From Alphaproteobacteria bacterium (lineage in GTDB: Bacteria; Pseudomonadota; Alphaproteobacteria; Rhodobacterales; Rhodobacteraceae), in contig JAUIIR010000009.1 in the NCBI GenBank assembly GCA_030431485.1, forward strand, positions 1-64,000: a stretch of 64,000 bases of DNA, read 5' to 3'. Positions 42,434 to 50,256 of this stretch are shown one piece after another; position 1 is the stretch's first letter; every line of letters starts with the position of its first letter. The position numbers were made by a program, and so were the translations under genes. The notes under the pieces were generated by a model. The model did no database searches. It was not told where the DNA came from and worked only from the letters and a program-made list of their open reading frames with translations.

Positions 42434-43423
42434 TTAGGCTTTGGCGGCTGCGAAGATCCGGTCAATCATCTCTTGCGTGCCTTTCGAGAACTCCAGCGGG
42501 CAATCATACGGCACCCCGTCAAGAACGGAGTTGTTGAACGCCTCGACCTGCAGCACATAATGATTGTCCCCCGGGAACCGGTGTTCGGTCACCGTCGGAC
42601 CATGACCGTTCTTGCCGTTCTGGTGCACTTCGACGCGTGCCGGACCAAACACCAAAGGGTTGAAAGGCGCTGTCAGGCGAATCACTCCCTCGGTCCCATG
42701 AAATGTCATGTCCTGCCAGGGCGCCATGCGCATCGAGACGACGCCGGTGTAGTGGAACGACGGGAACTGCGCGGTGACATGAGACCAGACATCAACGCCG
42801 TTTTCCCAGCGAATCTCGGTCGACAGGATCTTTTCGGGTTCTTCGCCGGTCACGAAACGCGTGGCACCGTAGATGTAAACTCCGATGTCGGGGATTGCCC
42901 CGCCCCCAGTCGACGCCGTGTTGCGGATGTTGCCCGGATCCCCGCTGTTGTCATAGGAAAACGCCCCCGAGACCCGCTGCAACGCGCCGATTGCGCCGTC
43001 TTGCACCAGCCGACGAGCGGTTTTCCATTGGGGGTGCTGCACGATCATGTAAGCCTCGGCGGCCAGAAGACCCGTTTGATCACGCAGCGCAATCACTTGG
43101 TCAAATTCCGGCGCCGTCATCGCCAATGGCTTTTCGACCAGCACATGTTTGCCCGCCTTCAGCGCCTTCATGGCCCATTCGACGTGCAGGTGGTTTGGCA
43201 GCGGAACATAGACCGCGTCGATCTCGGTGTCGTTCAGAAGCGCGTCATAGTCCGAGTGGACCCGCAAGTTGGGCTGGAATGCCTTGAAGCCTGCAGCTTT
43301 TTCCGCGGACGAGGTCGCAAGCGCCGCGAATTCACCGCGTTGCGCCATGTGGATGGCCGGCGCCATCTGATTGCGCGCAAAATTCGCCGCGCCCAATACT
43401 CCCCAACGAACATGTCCCGCCAT
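42434..43423 (-). CDS. Gfo/Idh/MocA family oxidoreductase
   Basis: A 329-residue NAD(P)-dependent dehydrogenase. The Rossmann domain is VRWGVLGAANFARNQMAPAI and the active-site segment is VLVEKPLAMTAPEF. The C-terminal domain contains IGVYIYGATRFVTGEEPEKI. The family oxidises sugars, inositol or related polyols; there are no specific neighbours to fix the substrate. Confidence 0.88.
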   Translation of the reverse strand: MAGHVRWGVLGAANFARNQMAPAIHMAQRGEFAALATSSAEKAAGFKAFQPNLRVHSDYDALLNDTEIDAVYVPLPNHLHVEWAMKALKAGKHVLVEKPLAMTAPEFDQVIALRDQTGLLAAEAYMIVQHPQWKTARRLVQDGAIGALQRVSGAFSYDNSGDPGNIRNTASTGGGAIPDIGVYIYGATRFVTGEEPEKILSTEIRWENGVDVWSHVTAQFPSFHYTGVVSMRMAPWQDMTFHGTEGVIRLTAPFNPLVFGPARVEVHQNGKNGHGPTVTEHRFPGDNHYVLQVEAFNNSVLDGVPYDCPLEFSKGTQEMIDRIFAAAKA

Positions 43424-43517
43424 CCTGACCTCCTCAGATGTGTTTCAGGTCTCAGATAGCGCGAACATTATTGATAAAAAAGGGGGCGTCGGGCCATTTG
43501 GGCCAAGTCCACTGTGC

Positions 43518-43796
43518 TCAGTCCTTGGTTTCGTCCCAGGGGAAGGGCCGCGCCTCGCTTGCGCCGGTCAAGTATTTGACCGCATGGCCTGTCCAGACGG
43601 ACACTGTCTGGCCAAATTCGGCAATGCGGGCGTTCGCCTCGCCATTCAGGGCTCGCCAGAGAATCTGAATGATCGCCATGATCCACAAGGCGGTTTCCGC
43701 CAGCGCGAACAGGACAAGCAACACGACTGCGGACAGAATCCGCATCCAGATCGAATCGCCGCCGGTGTCAGTGGTTGGAGTGTGCAAGTCGTTCAT
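43518..43796 (-). CDS. DUF4389 family membrane protein
   Basis: A 92-residue protein with one or two hydrophobic segments (ILSAVVLLVLFALAETALWI). The C-terminal ALNGEANARIAEFGQTVSVW followed by TGHAVKYLTGASEARPFPW is the recurring DUF4389 pattern. The family has no established function. The gene is alone, between the oxidoreductase and rpoH. Confidence 0.8.
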   Translation of the reverse strand: MNDLHTPTTDTGGDSIWMRILSAVVLLVLFALAETALWIMAIIQILWRALNGEANARIAEFGQTVSVWTGHAVKYLTGASEARPFPWDETKD

Positions 43797-43936
43797 CTGT
43801 GATCTCCCAACACGAAAAATCCGTGAAGCCTAAATAGGGGATATGCGGTCACGCGTCTTTGACACGGCGCAAATCTGCTGTGTCTCGCGCCGAGGTTCGG
43901 CGCGAGATTGGGGTTCAGGCTGTTTGGTGGTCTTGC

Positions 43937-44833
43937 TCAGGCGCGGGCCAGCATGCCCTGTTCCTTGGCCAGATCCCGCATGCGCTTCTGCAGCTTTTCA
44001 AAAGCGCGCACTTCGATCTGGCGAATCCGCTCGCGGCTGACATCATACTGCCCCGAAAGCTCTTCCAGTGTGACCGGCTGTTCCGACAGACGGCGCTGGG
44101 TCAGAATGTCCTTTTCACGATCATTCAGCACCTCAAGCGCCTGGGCCAGCAGTTCGCGCCGCGCCTCAAGCTCGTCACGCGCCTCGTAATCGCCGGCCTG
44201 GTCGGCATCTTCGTCTTCCAGCCAGTCCTGCCACTGCATCGAGCCTTCGCCGTCACTGCTGACGGTGGCATTGAGCGAGGCATCGCCGCCCGACAGACGC
44301 CGGTTCATGCTGATCACTTCGGCCTCGGTCACGCCAAGGTCATTGGCGATCTTCTCGACATGTTCGGGGCGCAAGTCGCCCTCTTCCAGAGCACCAATGC
44401 GGTTCTTGGCCTTGCGCAGGTTGAAGAACAGCTTCTTTTGCGCCGAGGTTGTGCCAAGTTTCACAAGGCTCCAGGACCGCAGGATATATTCCTGGATCGA
44501 GGCGCGGATCCACCACATGGCATAGGTCGCGAGGCGGAAGCCCTTTTCGGGGTCAAAGCGTTTGACGGCCTGCATCAGGCCCACATTCGCCTCGGAAATC
44601 ACTTCGGCCTGTGGCAGTCCGTAGCCGCGATAGCCCATGGCGATCTTGGCCGCCAGGCGCAGGTGGCTGGTGACCATCTTGTGGGCCGCCGCACTGTCCT
44701 GTTCTTCGACCCAGCGCTTGGCCAGCATGTATTCTTCTTCCGGTTCCAGAAGTGGGAACTTGCGGATTTCCTGCAAATAACGGCTCAGGCCCGCTTCCGG
44801 AGAAGGTGCTGGCAAATTTGCGTAGTTACTCAT
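43937..44833 (-). CDS. rpoH: RNA polymerase sigma factor RpoH (heat-shock type)
   Basis: A 298-residue group 3 sigma factor. Region 1.2/2.1 is LSRYLQEIRKFPLLEPEEEY, region 2 includes LVKLGTTSAQKKLFFNLRKA (the RpoH box) and EKGFRLATYAMWWIRASIQE, and region 4.2 is EELSGQYDVSRERIRQIEVR. It directs transcription of heat-shock and, in this group, oxidative-stress genes. A GGAGGG site precedes the ATG. Confidence 0.95.
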   Translation of the reverse strand: MSNYANLPAPSPEAGLSRYLQEIRKFPLLEPEEEYMLAKRWVEEQDSAAAHKMVTSHLRLAAKIAMGYRGYGLPQAEVISEANVGLMQAVKRFDPEKGFRLATYAMWWIRASIQEYILRSWSLVKLGTTSAQKKLFFNLRKAKNRIGALEEGDLRPEHVEKIANDLGVTEAEVISMNRRLSGGDASLNATVSSDGEGSMQWQDWLEDEDADQAGDYEARDELEARRELLAQALEVLNDREKDILTQRRLSEQPVTLEELSGQYDVSRERIRQIEVRAFEKLQKRMRDLAKEQGMLARA

Positions 44834-45036
44834 CCCTGTCCCTCCAATGTTTAGGGGCTTAACATCCAGATAGGAAGGCGGCGGACCCCTTTCAAGGGCC
44901 GTACACCGTTTTCGCTAACGTTGACTTAATCAGTCCAACCGAAATCGAACAGACACGTTACCGTGCGCTCACGCACATGTGCCGAGCCTGTAACGTTGAA
45001 TAGTGTGTCGCGCACAATTTCAGGCATCACAACATC

Positions 45037-45084
45037 GAAATCCATACGGTTTCGCATAGTCGAAATTCAATTTCGGTGGATTTC
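45037..45084. other. Nested inverted repeats in the leader of the DUF4386 gene
   Basis: GAAATCCA (45037-45044) pairs with TGGATTTC (45077-45084). The loop holds CGAAATT-C-AATTTCG (45061-45075). The structure lies 59-106 bases upstream of the gene and could form in RNA or act as a protein site. Confidence 0.35.
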
Positions 45085-45142
45085 AATGCAACAGCGCATG
45101 GATCAGAAGATCCACATGTTTCTCAGATCCAAGGTTCTTGTC

Positions 45143-45811
45143 ATGCAAACTACTCTGACTGCCACGTCCCCGCTTCGTTTGCCCAAGCCCACCCTACCTC
45201 GCATTGCGGGCCTGTTGTATCTTGTCATCATTGTTGCCGGCATCTGGTCCGAGGTCTTTGCTCGCGGCGCGCTCGTTACTACTGACGCCTTCGCCACCGC
45301 CGCCAACATCACCGATCAGATGCCGCTGTTTCGGCTCAGCCTGCTGGCGGATGTGGTCATGATCCTCGCCGATATCGCCCTGGCCCTTGTGTTCCTGTCG
45401 ATCTTTCGGGTGACTGCCCCGGGGCTGGCCATCGCGGCGATGACCTTTCGCCTTGCCCAGGCCGCGACCATCGCGGCCAGCCTGGTTCTTTTGGCCACGG
45501 TTCCCTGGCTCTTGCAGAACGGGCGCGCCGAGGACGCCCAACTGATGATCGAGGCGCACGGTCTTGGCTATGACATCGGGCTGATCTTCTTTGCCGTCAA
45601 CAGCATGATCATGTCCGCGCTGCTGCTGCACAGCCGGGCGCCGGTGATCCTTGCCGTCGGTGTTGCCGCCGCGGGCCTCGTCTACCTGGCAGGCAGCCTG
45701 TCGCTGCTGTTGGCGCCCGAACTCAACGCGCTCATGCAACCGGCGTACCTGGTGCCCTTTTTGGCCGAAACCGGCCTATGCCTTTGGTTGCTGGTTCGCG
45801 GACGGGTCTGA
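45143..45811 (+). CDS. DUF4386 family membrane protein
   Basis: A 222-residue protein with about six hydrophobic helices (IAGLLYLVIIVAGIWSEVFA as the first; LADVVMILADIALALVFLSI). This is the DUF4386 pattern of small integral membrane proteins with unknown role. The ATG at 45143 is chosen because the conserved hydrophobic part begins soon after; upstream in-frame ATG codons exist at 45104 and 45122. Confidence 0.75.
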   Translation: MQTTLTATSPLRLPKPTLPRIAGLLYLVIIVAGIWSEVFARGALVTTDAFATAANITDQMPLFRLSLLADVVMILADIALALVFLSIFRVTAPGLAIAAMTFRLAQAATIAASLVLLATVPWLLQNGRAEDAQLMIEAHGLGYDIGLIFFAVNSMIMSALLLHSRAPVILAVGVAAAGLVYLAGSLSLLLAPELNALMQPAYLVPFLAETGLCLWLLVRGRV

Positions 45812-45831
45812 CCGGCTCAAGTGATCAGAGG

Positions 45832-45901
45832 TCGTTTTCCGGCACGGAAAACGATCCTGAAAACGAATGTTTTCAGTCCCGGAATTCTTGAAGAATTCCG
45901 G
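45832..45901. repeat. Three consecutive perfect hairpins
   Basis: Three inverted repeats follow one another almost without gaps: TCGTTTTCCG-GCA-CGGAAAACGA (45832-45854), CTGAAAAC-GAAT-GTTTTCAG (45857-45876) and CCGGAATTCT-TGA-AGAATTCCGG (45879-45901). They sit between the convergent ends of the DUF4386 gene and the RluA gene. None has a classic T run, so they may be a REP-like repeat cassette as well as a bidirectional terminator. Confidence 0.75.
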
Positions 45902-45910
45902 TTCGCGTCG

Positions 45911-46936
45911 TTACTGCGCCAACGCCGAAAGCAGGGCTTGCATGTCATCTGGTAAAGGCGAGGTGAAGTGCAAAATCTCGCCGCTGCCCGGATGTTCAAA
46001 CCCCAACTCGGCGGCATGCAGCGCCTGGCGGTCGAAACCGGCCAAAGCCTCTTGCCCGGCATCGCTCAAGGCCCCCTTGGCCACACGCCGCCGCCCACCA
46101 TAGACCGGATCGCCGATCAAACCGTGCCCCGCGTGGGCCATATGCACCCGGATCTGATGGGTGCGCCCGGTTTCCAATCGGCATTCCACCAGTGCCACCA
46201 CAGGCGGCGTGCCAAAAGACTGCAAAAGCGTCGCCCGCGTGACCGCGTGCCGCCCGCCCGAGAAACAGACCGCCTGCTTTTGCCGATCCGTCTTGTGCCG
46301 CGCCAGTTGCGTGGTCACCTTGATCGTCGCGCCTTTCTCGACGGAAACCCCGCGCACCCCCCGCAACCGGGGGTCGCCCACATCGGGCACACCCCAGACG
46401 ACCGCGCGGTAAGACCGCTGCACCGTGTGCGCCGCGAACTGCCCGGACAACCCGTGATGCGCCCGGTCGGTCTTGGCAACGACCAAAAGCCCGCTGGTGT
46501 CCTTGTCGATGCGGTGCACGATGCCCGGTCGCTTCTCGCCGCCGACGCCAGAAAGCGCGCCGCCGAAATGATGCAGCAGGGCATTCACCAGCGTACCGCC
46601 CGGCGTGCCAGGGGCCGGATGCACGACCATGCCCGCAGGCTTGTCGACAACGATCAGGTCTTCATCCTCGTAAAGCACCACCAGCGGGATATCTTCGGGA
46701 CCGATGTGGCTTTCTTCGGCCTCGGGCACCTTGACCTCGATCACGTCACCCTCGGCCACTTTGGTCTTGGCATCGCCCAGGACCTCTCCCCCGCGCGAAA
46801 CCGCGCCTTCGGCGATCAGCCGCGCCAGACGGGTGCGCGACAGCGCCGCGCTCTCTGGCACATCACGCGAAAGCGCCTTATCAAGGCGCGACGGCGGGTT
46901 TGGCCCGATGGTCACGTGCAACACGGTGGATGCCAT
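45911..46936 (-). CDS. RluA-family 23S rRNA pseudouridine synthase
   Basis: A 341-residue protein with an N-terminal S4 RNA-binding domain (LSRTRLARLIAEGAVSRGG) and a catalytic domain whose Asp is in HRIDKDTSGLLVVAKT. It isomerises uridines in large-subunit rRNA (RluD-like). The ATG at 46936 has CAGGAG eight bases upstream and overlaps, on the opposite strand, the ATG of the divergent DUF6476 gene. Confidence 0.92.
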   Translation of the reverse strand: MASTVLHVTIGPNPPSRLDKALSRDVPESAALSRTRLARLIAEGAVSRGGEVLGDAKTKVAEGDVIEVKVPEAEESHIGPEDIPLVVLYEDEDLIVVDKPAGMVVHPAPGTPGGTLVNALLHHFGGALSGVGGEKRPGIVHRIDKDTSGLLVVAKTDRAHHGLSGQFAAHTVQRSYRAVVWGVPDVGDPRLRGVRGVSVEKGATIKVTTQLARHKTDRQKQAVCFSGGRHAVTRATLLQSFGTPPVVALVECRLETGRTHQIRVHMAHAGHGLIGDPVYGGRRRVAKGALSDAGQEALAGFDRQALHAAELGFEHPGSGEILHFTSPLPDDMQALLSALAQ

Positions 46937-47240
46937 GAACGATACTCCTGAAACCGATCCCGTCGACGAGCCGGCCAATCTGAAATTCCTGCGTCTGCTG
47001 GTCACCGTCCTGACGGGAACCATGATTGCTGGGCTTCTAGTGATCCTGACGCTGATTGTCATCCGCTATACCGACCGCCGCACCCCCCTGCCCGAGGTCA
47101 TCACCCTGCCCGATGGCGCCAAGGCCGCGACCTTTACCTACGGGCCGGACTGGTATGCTGTGGTCACGACGGACGACCGGATCCTGATCTTCAACCGCGA
47201 AACCGGCAAACTGGCACAGACCATCCAGATCGACCCCTAG
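46935..47240 (+). CDS. DUF6476 family small membrane protein
   Basis: A 101-residue protein with one membrane helix (LLVTVLTGTMIAGLLVILTL) and a small soluble C-terminal part (DGAKAATFTYGPDWYAVVTT, then DDRILIFNRETGKLAQTI) that looks like one beta-propeller-type blade. I recognise it as a Rhodobacteraceae family linked to the rluA gene; its function is not established. The start codon shares two bases with the divergent RluA gene's start. Confidence 0.75.
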   Translation: MNDTPETDPVDEPANLKFLRLLVTVLTGTMIAGLLVILTLIVIRYTDRRTPLPEVITLPDGAKAATFTYGPDWYAVVTTDDRILIFNRETGKLAQTIQIDP

Positions 47241-47312
47241 ACACTTTGCGCAAGAACCGGGTCGCTGTCGGTCCGGGTCCAAGGCAGTCTGGGGCCTCCA
47301 CTGGAGGGTGCC

Positions 47313-47906
47313 ATGCTGGATGTCTTGCCTGCACTTTTGCTGTTTCTTTTCCCGCTGGCCTACAGTCCCGGCCCGGGGAACCTGTTCTTTGCCGCCAACT
47401 GTGCGCGGTTTGGCTTTGTCGCGACACTGCCCGCGAACCTTGGGTATCACCTCGCCACATGGCTGGTGACCTTTGGCATCGGGCTTAGCGCGCAGGTGGT
47501 TCTGACCTCGGGCGCGCTGGCCTTTGAAATCCTGCGCTACGCAGGCACGGCCTATGTCCTGTGGATCGCCATCAGGATGATCCGGTCTGACGTCCTGACG
47601 TCAGGCCAGAGGGCCCGAACGGCCGGTCTCTGGGATGGCGCACTGTTGTTGCTGCTGAATCCCAAGGCCTTTGTCATCATCGGCCTGATGTTCACGCAAT
47701 TCACTCCGCAAAACACCGGTGCCTCACTGGGGTTTGTCATGGGTGTGACCACGGCCTTTATGCTGAACAATCTGGTCGCCTTTGTGATCTGGACGCTCTT
47801 TGGCGCGCAGATCGGCAAGCTTTTTCGCTCTGCCCGCGCGGGGCGTGCCCTGAACATCGGTCTGGGCGGCCTTCTCGCGTCGGTTGCCCTGTGGATGGCC
47901 TTGTAA
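47313..47906 (+). CDS. LysE-family amino-acid exporter
   Basis: A 197-residue membrane protein of the LysE/RhtB type with about six helices. The signature is AYSPGPGNLFFAANCARFGF near the start, then ILRYAGTAYVLWIAIRMIRS. Members export amino acids or derivatives. It ends just before the convergent RpiR gene and has no operon partner. Confidence 0.88.
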   Translation: MLDVLPALLLFLFPLAYSPGPGNLFFAANCARFGFVATLPANLGYHLATWLVTFGIGLSAQVVLTSGALAFEILRYAGTAYVLWIAIRMIRSDVLTSGQRARTAGLWDGALLLLLNPKAFVIIGLMFTQFTPQNTGASLGFVMGVTTAFMLNNLVAFVIWTLFGAQIGKLFRSARAGRALNIGLGGLLASVALWMAL

Positions 47907-47913
47907 CGCCGCC

Positions 47914-48768
47914 TCAGGTGAACTTGCGAAAGAGCTTTGTTTCGTCAAAGGCCGCTTCCAGCGCGTCCGTCCGGTCCTTGACCGTCTCCCACAAGGCCTC
48001 TTGCACGGCCGCGATGGCGCATTCCAGCAGCAGCATCAGTGGCAACCCGCTGTCCCAGGCCGAAGGCACGGCAATCCGTCCCGCAAAGGTCAGCGTCGCA
48101 ATTCGATGGATGGGCGAGCGCCACTGATCGGTGAACAGCACGATCTTCGCTCCTCGCGCGTGACACATCTGCGCCAGCTGCAGGGTCGTGTTTTCGTAGC
48201 GTCGCACATCGCAGATCACCACAACGTCGCCCTCTTTCACATCCAGCAGATCATGCGGCCAGGCCCCGCCCGAGGCCACGCGGCGCACCAGGGGCCGGAT
48301 CATTTGAAGGTGCAGATAGAGATATTGCGCGAGGGTCCCGGTGATCCGCCCGCCAGCAATAAAGATCGTCCGATCCGGATCGCCCAGTAGCGCACAGAAC
48401 TGGTCAAAATCCTTTGGGCTGATCTCGTCCAGACTGCGTTGCTGGTTCTCGATGGCCTGCCGCCCATAGCGGTTCAGGATGTGTTCATCCGGCAGTTCGG
48501 TCTTCCACACGTTCCGCTTGGCAACCGGGTCAAGGATCATCTCCTTCAACTCGCCACGCAGCGCCGTCTGGAATTGCGGAAACCCGTCGAACCCCGCCTT
48601 TTGCAGCATTCGCGTCACGGTCGTGGTTGAGACAGAGGCCGCGCTGGCCAGCTCGGTGATGCTGCCCAGACCCACGATCGGATAGTCATCCAGCAGCGTG
48701 TTCAGCAGTTGCCGCTCGCTGGGGGTCATCTGGTCACGACATTGCAGCAGTCTGTCAGAAACGGTCAT
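47914..48768 (-). CDS. MurR/RpiR-family transcriptional regulator
   Basis: A 284-residue regulator with an N-terminal HTH_6 domain (SITELASAASVSTTTVTRML) and a C-terminal SIS domain (IFIAGGRITGTLAQYLYLHL, then VVVICDVRRYENTTLQLAQM). SIS domains sense phosphosugars or other small ligands. Placed divergently from the amidohydrolase-TRAP-ligase cluster, it very likely controls that cluster. The ATG at 48768 is used; the frame is open farther upstream but the N-terminus then overlaps the promoter. Confidence 0.9.
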   Translation of the reverse strand: MTVSDRLLQCRDQMTPSERQLLNTLLDDYPIVGLGSITELASAASVSTTTVTRMLQKAGFDGFPQFQTALRGELKEMILDPVAKRNVWKTELPDEHILNRYGRQAIENQQRSLDEISPKDFDQFCALLGDPDRTIFIAGGRITGTLAQYLYLHLQMIRPLVRRVASGGAWPHDLLDVKEGDVVVICDVRRYENTTLQLAQMCHARGAKIVLFTDQWRSPIHRIATLTFAGRIAVPSAWDSGLPLMLLLECAIAAVQEALWETVKDRTDALEAAFDETKLFRKFT

Positions 48769-48880
48769 CACTGGTCCGGGTGCGGTTGAGTTGTCAAATT
48801 TTGAACAGACCCCACATTCTTGTGGAGATTTTTTCAGGTACAATATTGACAGCTCGCGCGAGCCTGTCAAATATTTTGCC
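48769..48880. promoter_or_regulatory. Divergent promoter/operator region of the RpiR gene and amidohydrolase cluster
   Basis: The 112 bases hold a dyad CCACA-TTCT-TGTGG and, closer to the amidohydrolase gene, TTGACAG ... CTGTCAA arms around a GC-rich CTCGCGCGAG core. The TTGACA may also be a -35 box. A dimeric regulator such as the divergent RpiR protein is the obvious candidate to bind (inference). Confidence 0.5.
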
Positions 48881-49678
48881 ATGAACATGGATGCAGATTC
48901 GAAATCAGAGGCAGTGACGGGCGACTTCGGAGAGGTCGTACGCGTCGAGGCATCCTCGTCCACGCCCTCAGTCCTGATTGTCTGCGAACATGCCTCAAAC
49001 CGAATTCCCCAACATTTGCAATCTCTTGGCGTGACGGACGACGTCGCGCACAGCCACGTCGCCTGGGACCCGGGCGCTTTGGGCGTGGCGCAGGCCCTGC
49101 TCAGCCGACTGCCTGGAGTTCTTGTTGCCGGAGGCGTGTCCCGGCTTGTCTACGACTGCAACCGGCCGCCCGAGGCCGCCAGCGCGGTGCCCGAAAAAAG
49201 CGAAATCTACCAGATCCCCGGCAATACCGGTCTGAGCGCCAAGGCCCGCGGCGACCGCGTGGCCAAGGTCTATGATCCGTTTTCGGAAACGGTATCCCAT
49301 CAGATCGCAACCCACGCCGCATCACTGACGGCCATGGTCACCGTCCACAGTTTCACACCCGTCTTCCATGGCGAAGCGCGCTCCGTCGAACTGGGCGTTC
49401 TGCACGGAAAAGATGATCTTCTGGCGCTGGACATGCTGGCGAAACAGCCTGCCCCCGCGCCCTACACCATCCGCCTGAACGAGCCCTATTCGGCCAGCGA
49501 CGGCGTGGCCCATACGCTGGACAAGCACGGGGTCGCCAACGGTTTGCCCAACGTGATGCTGGAAATCCGCAACGACCTGATCCGCCAGGCGGCAGAGCAA
49601 GATGCGATGGCCGCTTTCCTTGCCCCTTGGATCGACGCCGCCCTGTCGGATCTGACAGTCGCAAAGGGGGTATCATGA
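48881..49678 (+). CDS. N-formylglutamate amidohydrolase family protein
   Basis: A 265-residue metallo-hydrolase of the FGase family. The motifs are VLIVCEHASNRIPQHLQSLG, AWDPGALGVAQALLSRLPGV and VHSFTPVFHGEARSVELGVL, with metal ligands in the His/Glu positions. The classic substrate is N-formyl-L-glutamate in histidine breakdown, but no hut genes are near. In this cluster it may release glutamate from a gamma-glutamyl compound (inference). Its end overlaps the next ATG. Confidence 0.85.
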   Translation: MNMDADSKSEAVTGDFGEVVRVEASSSTPSVLIVCEHASNRIPQHLQSLGVTDDVAHSHVAWDPGALGVAQALLSRLPGVLVAGGVSRLVYDCNRPPEAASAVPEKSEIYQIPGNTGLSAKARGDRVAKVYDPFSETVSHQIATHAASLTAMVTVHSFTPVFHGEARSVELGVLHGKDDLLALDMLAKQPAPAPYTIRLNEPYSASDGVAHTLDKHGVANGLPNVMLEIRNDLIRQAAEQDAMAAFLAPWIDAALSDLTVAKGVS

Positions 49679-50256
49679 CCGCACTGCTGGCCATATCGCG
49701 CCGCGTCGACGGGCTGAGCCGTGTGATCGGCTGGGTCGTGATGTACAGCGTCTTCGTGCTGATGGGCATTCTTCTGTGGTCTTCGATTTCCAAGACCTTT
49801 TTTCTGCCATCGCTCTGGACGCTGGAAATGGCCCAGTTCTCGATGGTCGCCTACTACATGCTCGGCGGGCCGTATGCCCTGCTGGTCGGTGCAAACGTCC
49901 GGATGGACCTGTTCTATGGCGACTGGTCGCTCAGACGCAAAGCCACCATCGACTGCGTGACCGTGCTGTTCCTGATCTTCTACCTCGGCGTGCTGCTTTA
50001 CGGCGCATTGGGCTCGACCGCCTATTCGCTGGGTTACTGGGGCACCGCGCCCATCGAATACTTCCTGGGCCTGATCACCGGCGCCGAAGAGATCGGCCGG
50101 ATGGAGCGATCCTCAACCGCGTGGCGCCCCTACATCTGGCCGGTCAAGACCATCATGATCGTCGGCCTCTTCCTGATGCTGCTGCAGGCCTTGTCAGAGC
50201 TGATTAAGGACATCGCCCGCGCGTTGGGACATGACATTCCGGAGGCCCAGGCGTGA
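49675..50256 (+). CDS. TRAP transporter small membrane subunit (DctQ type)
   Basis: A 193-residue, four-helix protein typical of DctQ subunits (VIGWVVMYSVFVLMGILLWS, TLEMAQFSMVAYYMLGGPYA, GANVRMDLFYGDWSLRRKA). It forms the transporter with the large subunit encoded next; the start overlaps the amidohydrolase stop (ATGA), so import and hydrolysis are co-translated. Confidence 0.9.
   Translation: MTALLAISRRVDGLSRVIGWVVMYSVFVLMGILLWSSISKTFFLPSLWTLEMAQFSMVAYYMLGGPYALLVGANVRMDLFYGDWSLRRKATIDCVTVLFLIFYLGVLLYGALGSTAYSLGYWGTAPIEYFLGLITGAEEIGRMERSSTAWRPYIWPVKTIMIVGLFLMLLQALSELIKDIARALGHDIPEAQA

Noticed and set aside
48881-49678. A histidine-utilisation (hut) role for the N-formylglutamate amidohydrolase-like gene
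   Set aside because: No hutH, hutU, hutI or hutF genes are near; the gene is co-translated with a TRAP importer and followed by a GS-like ligase cluster.
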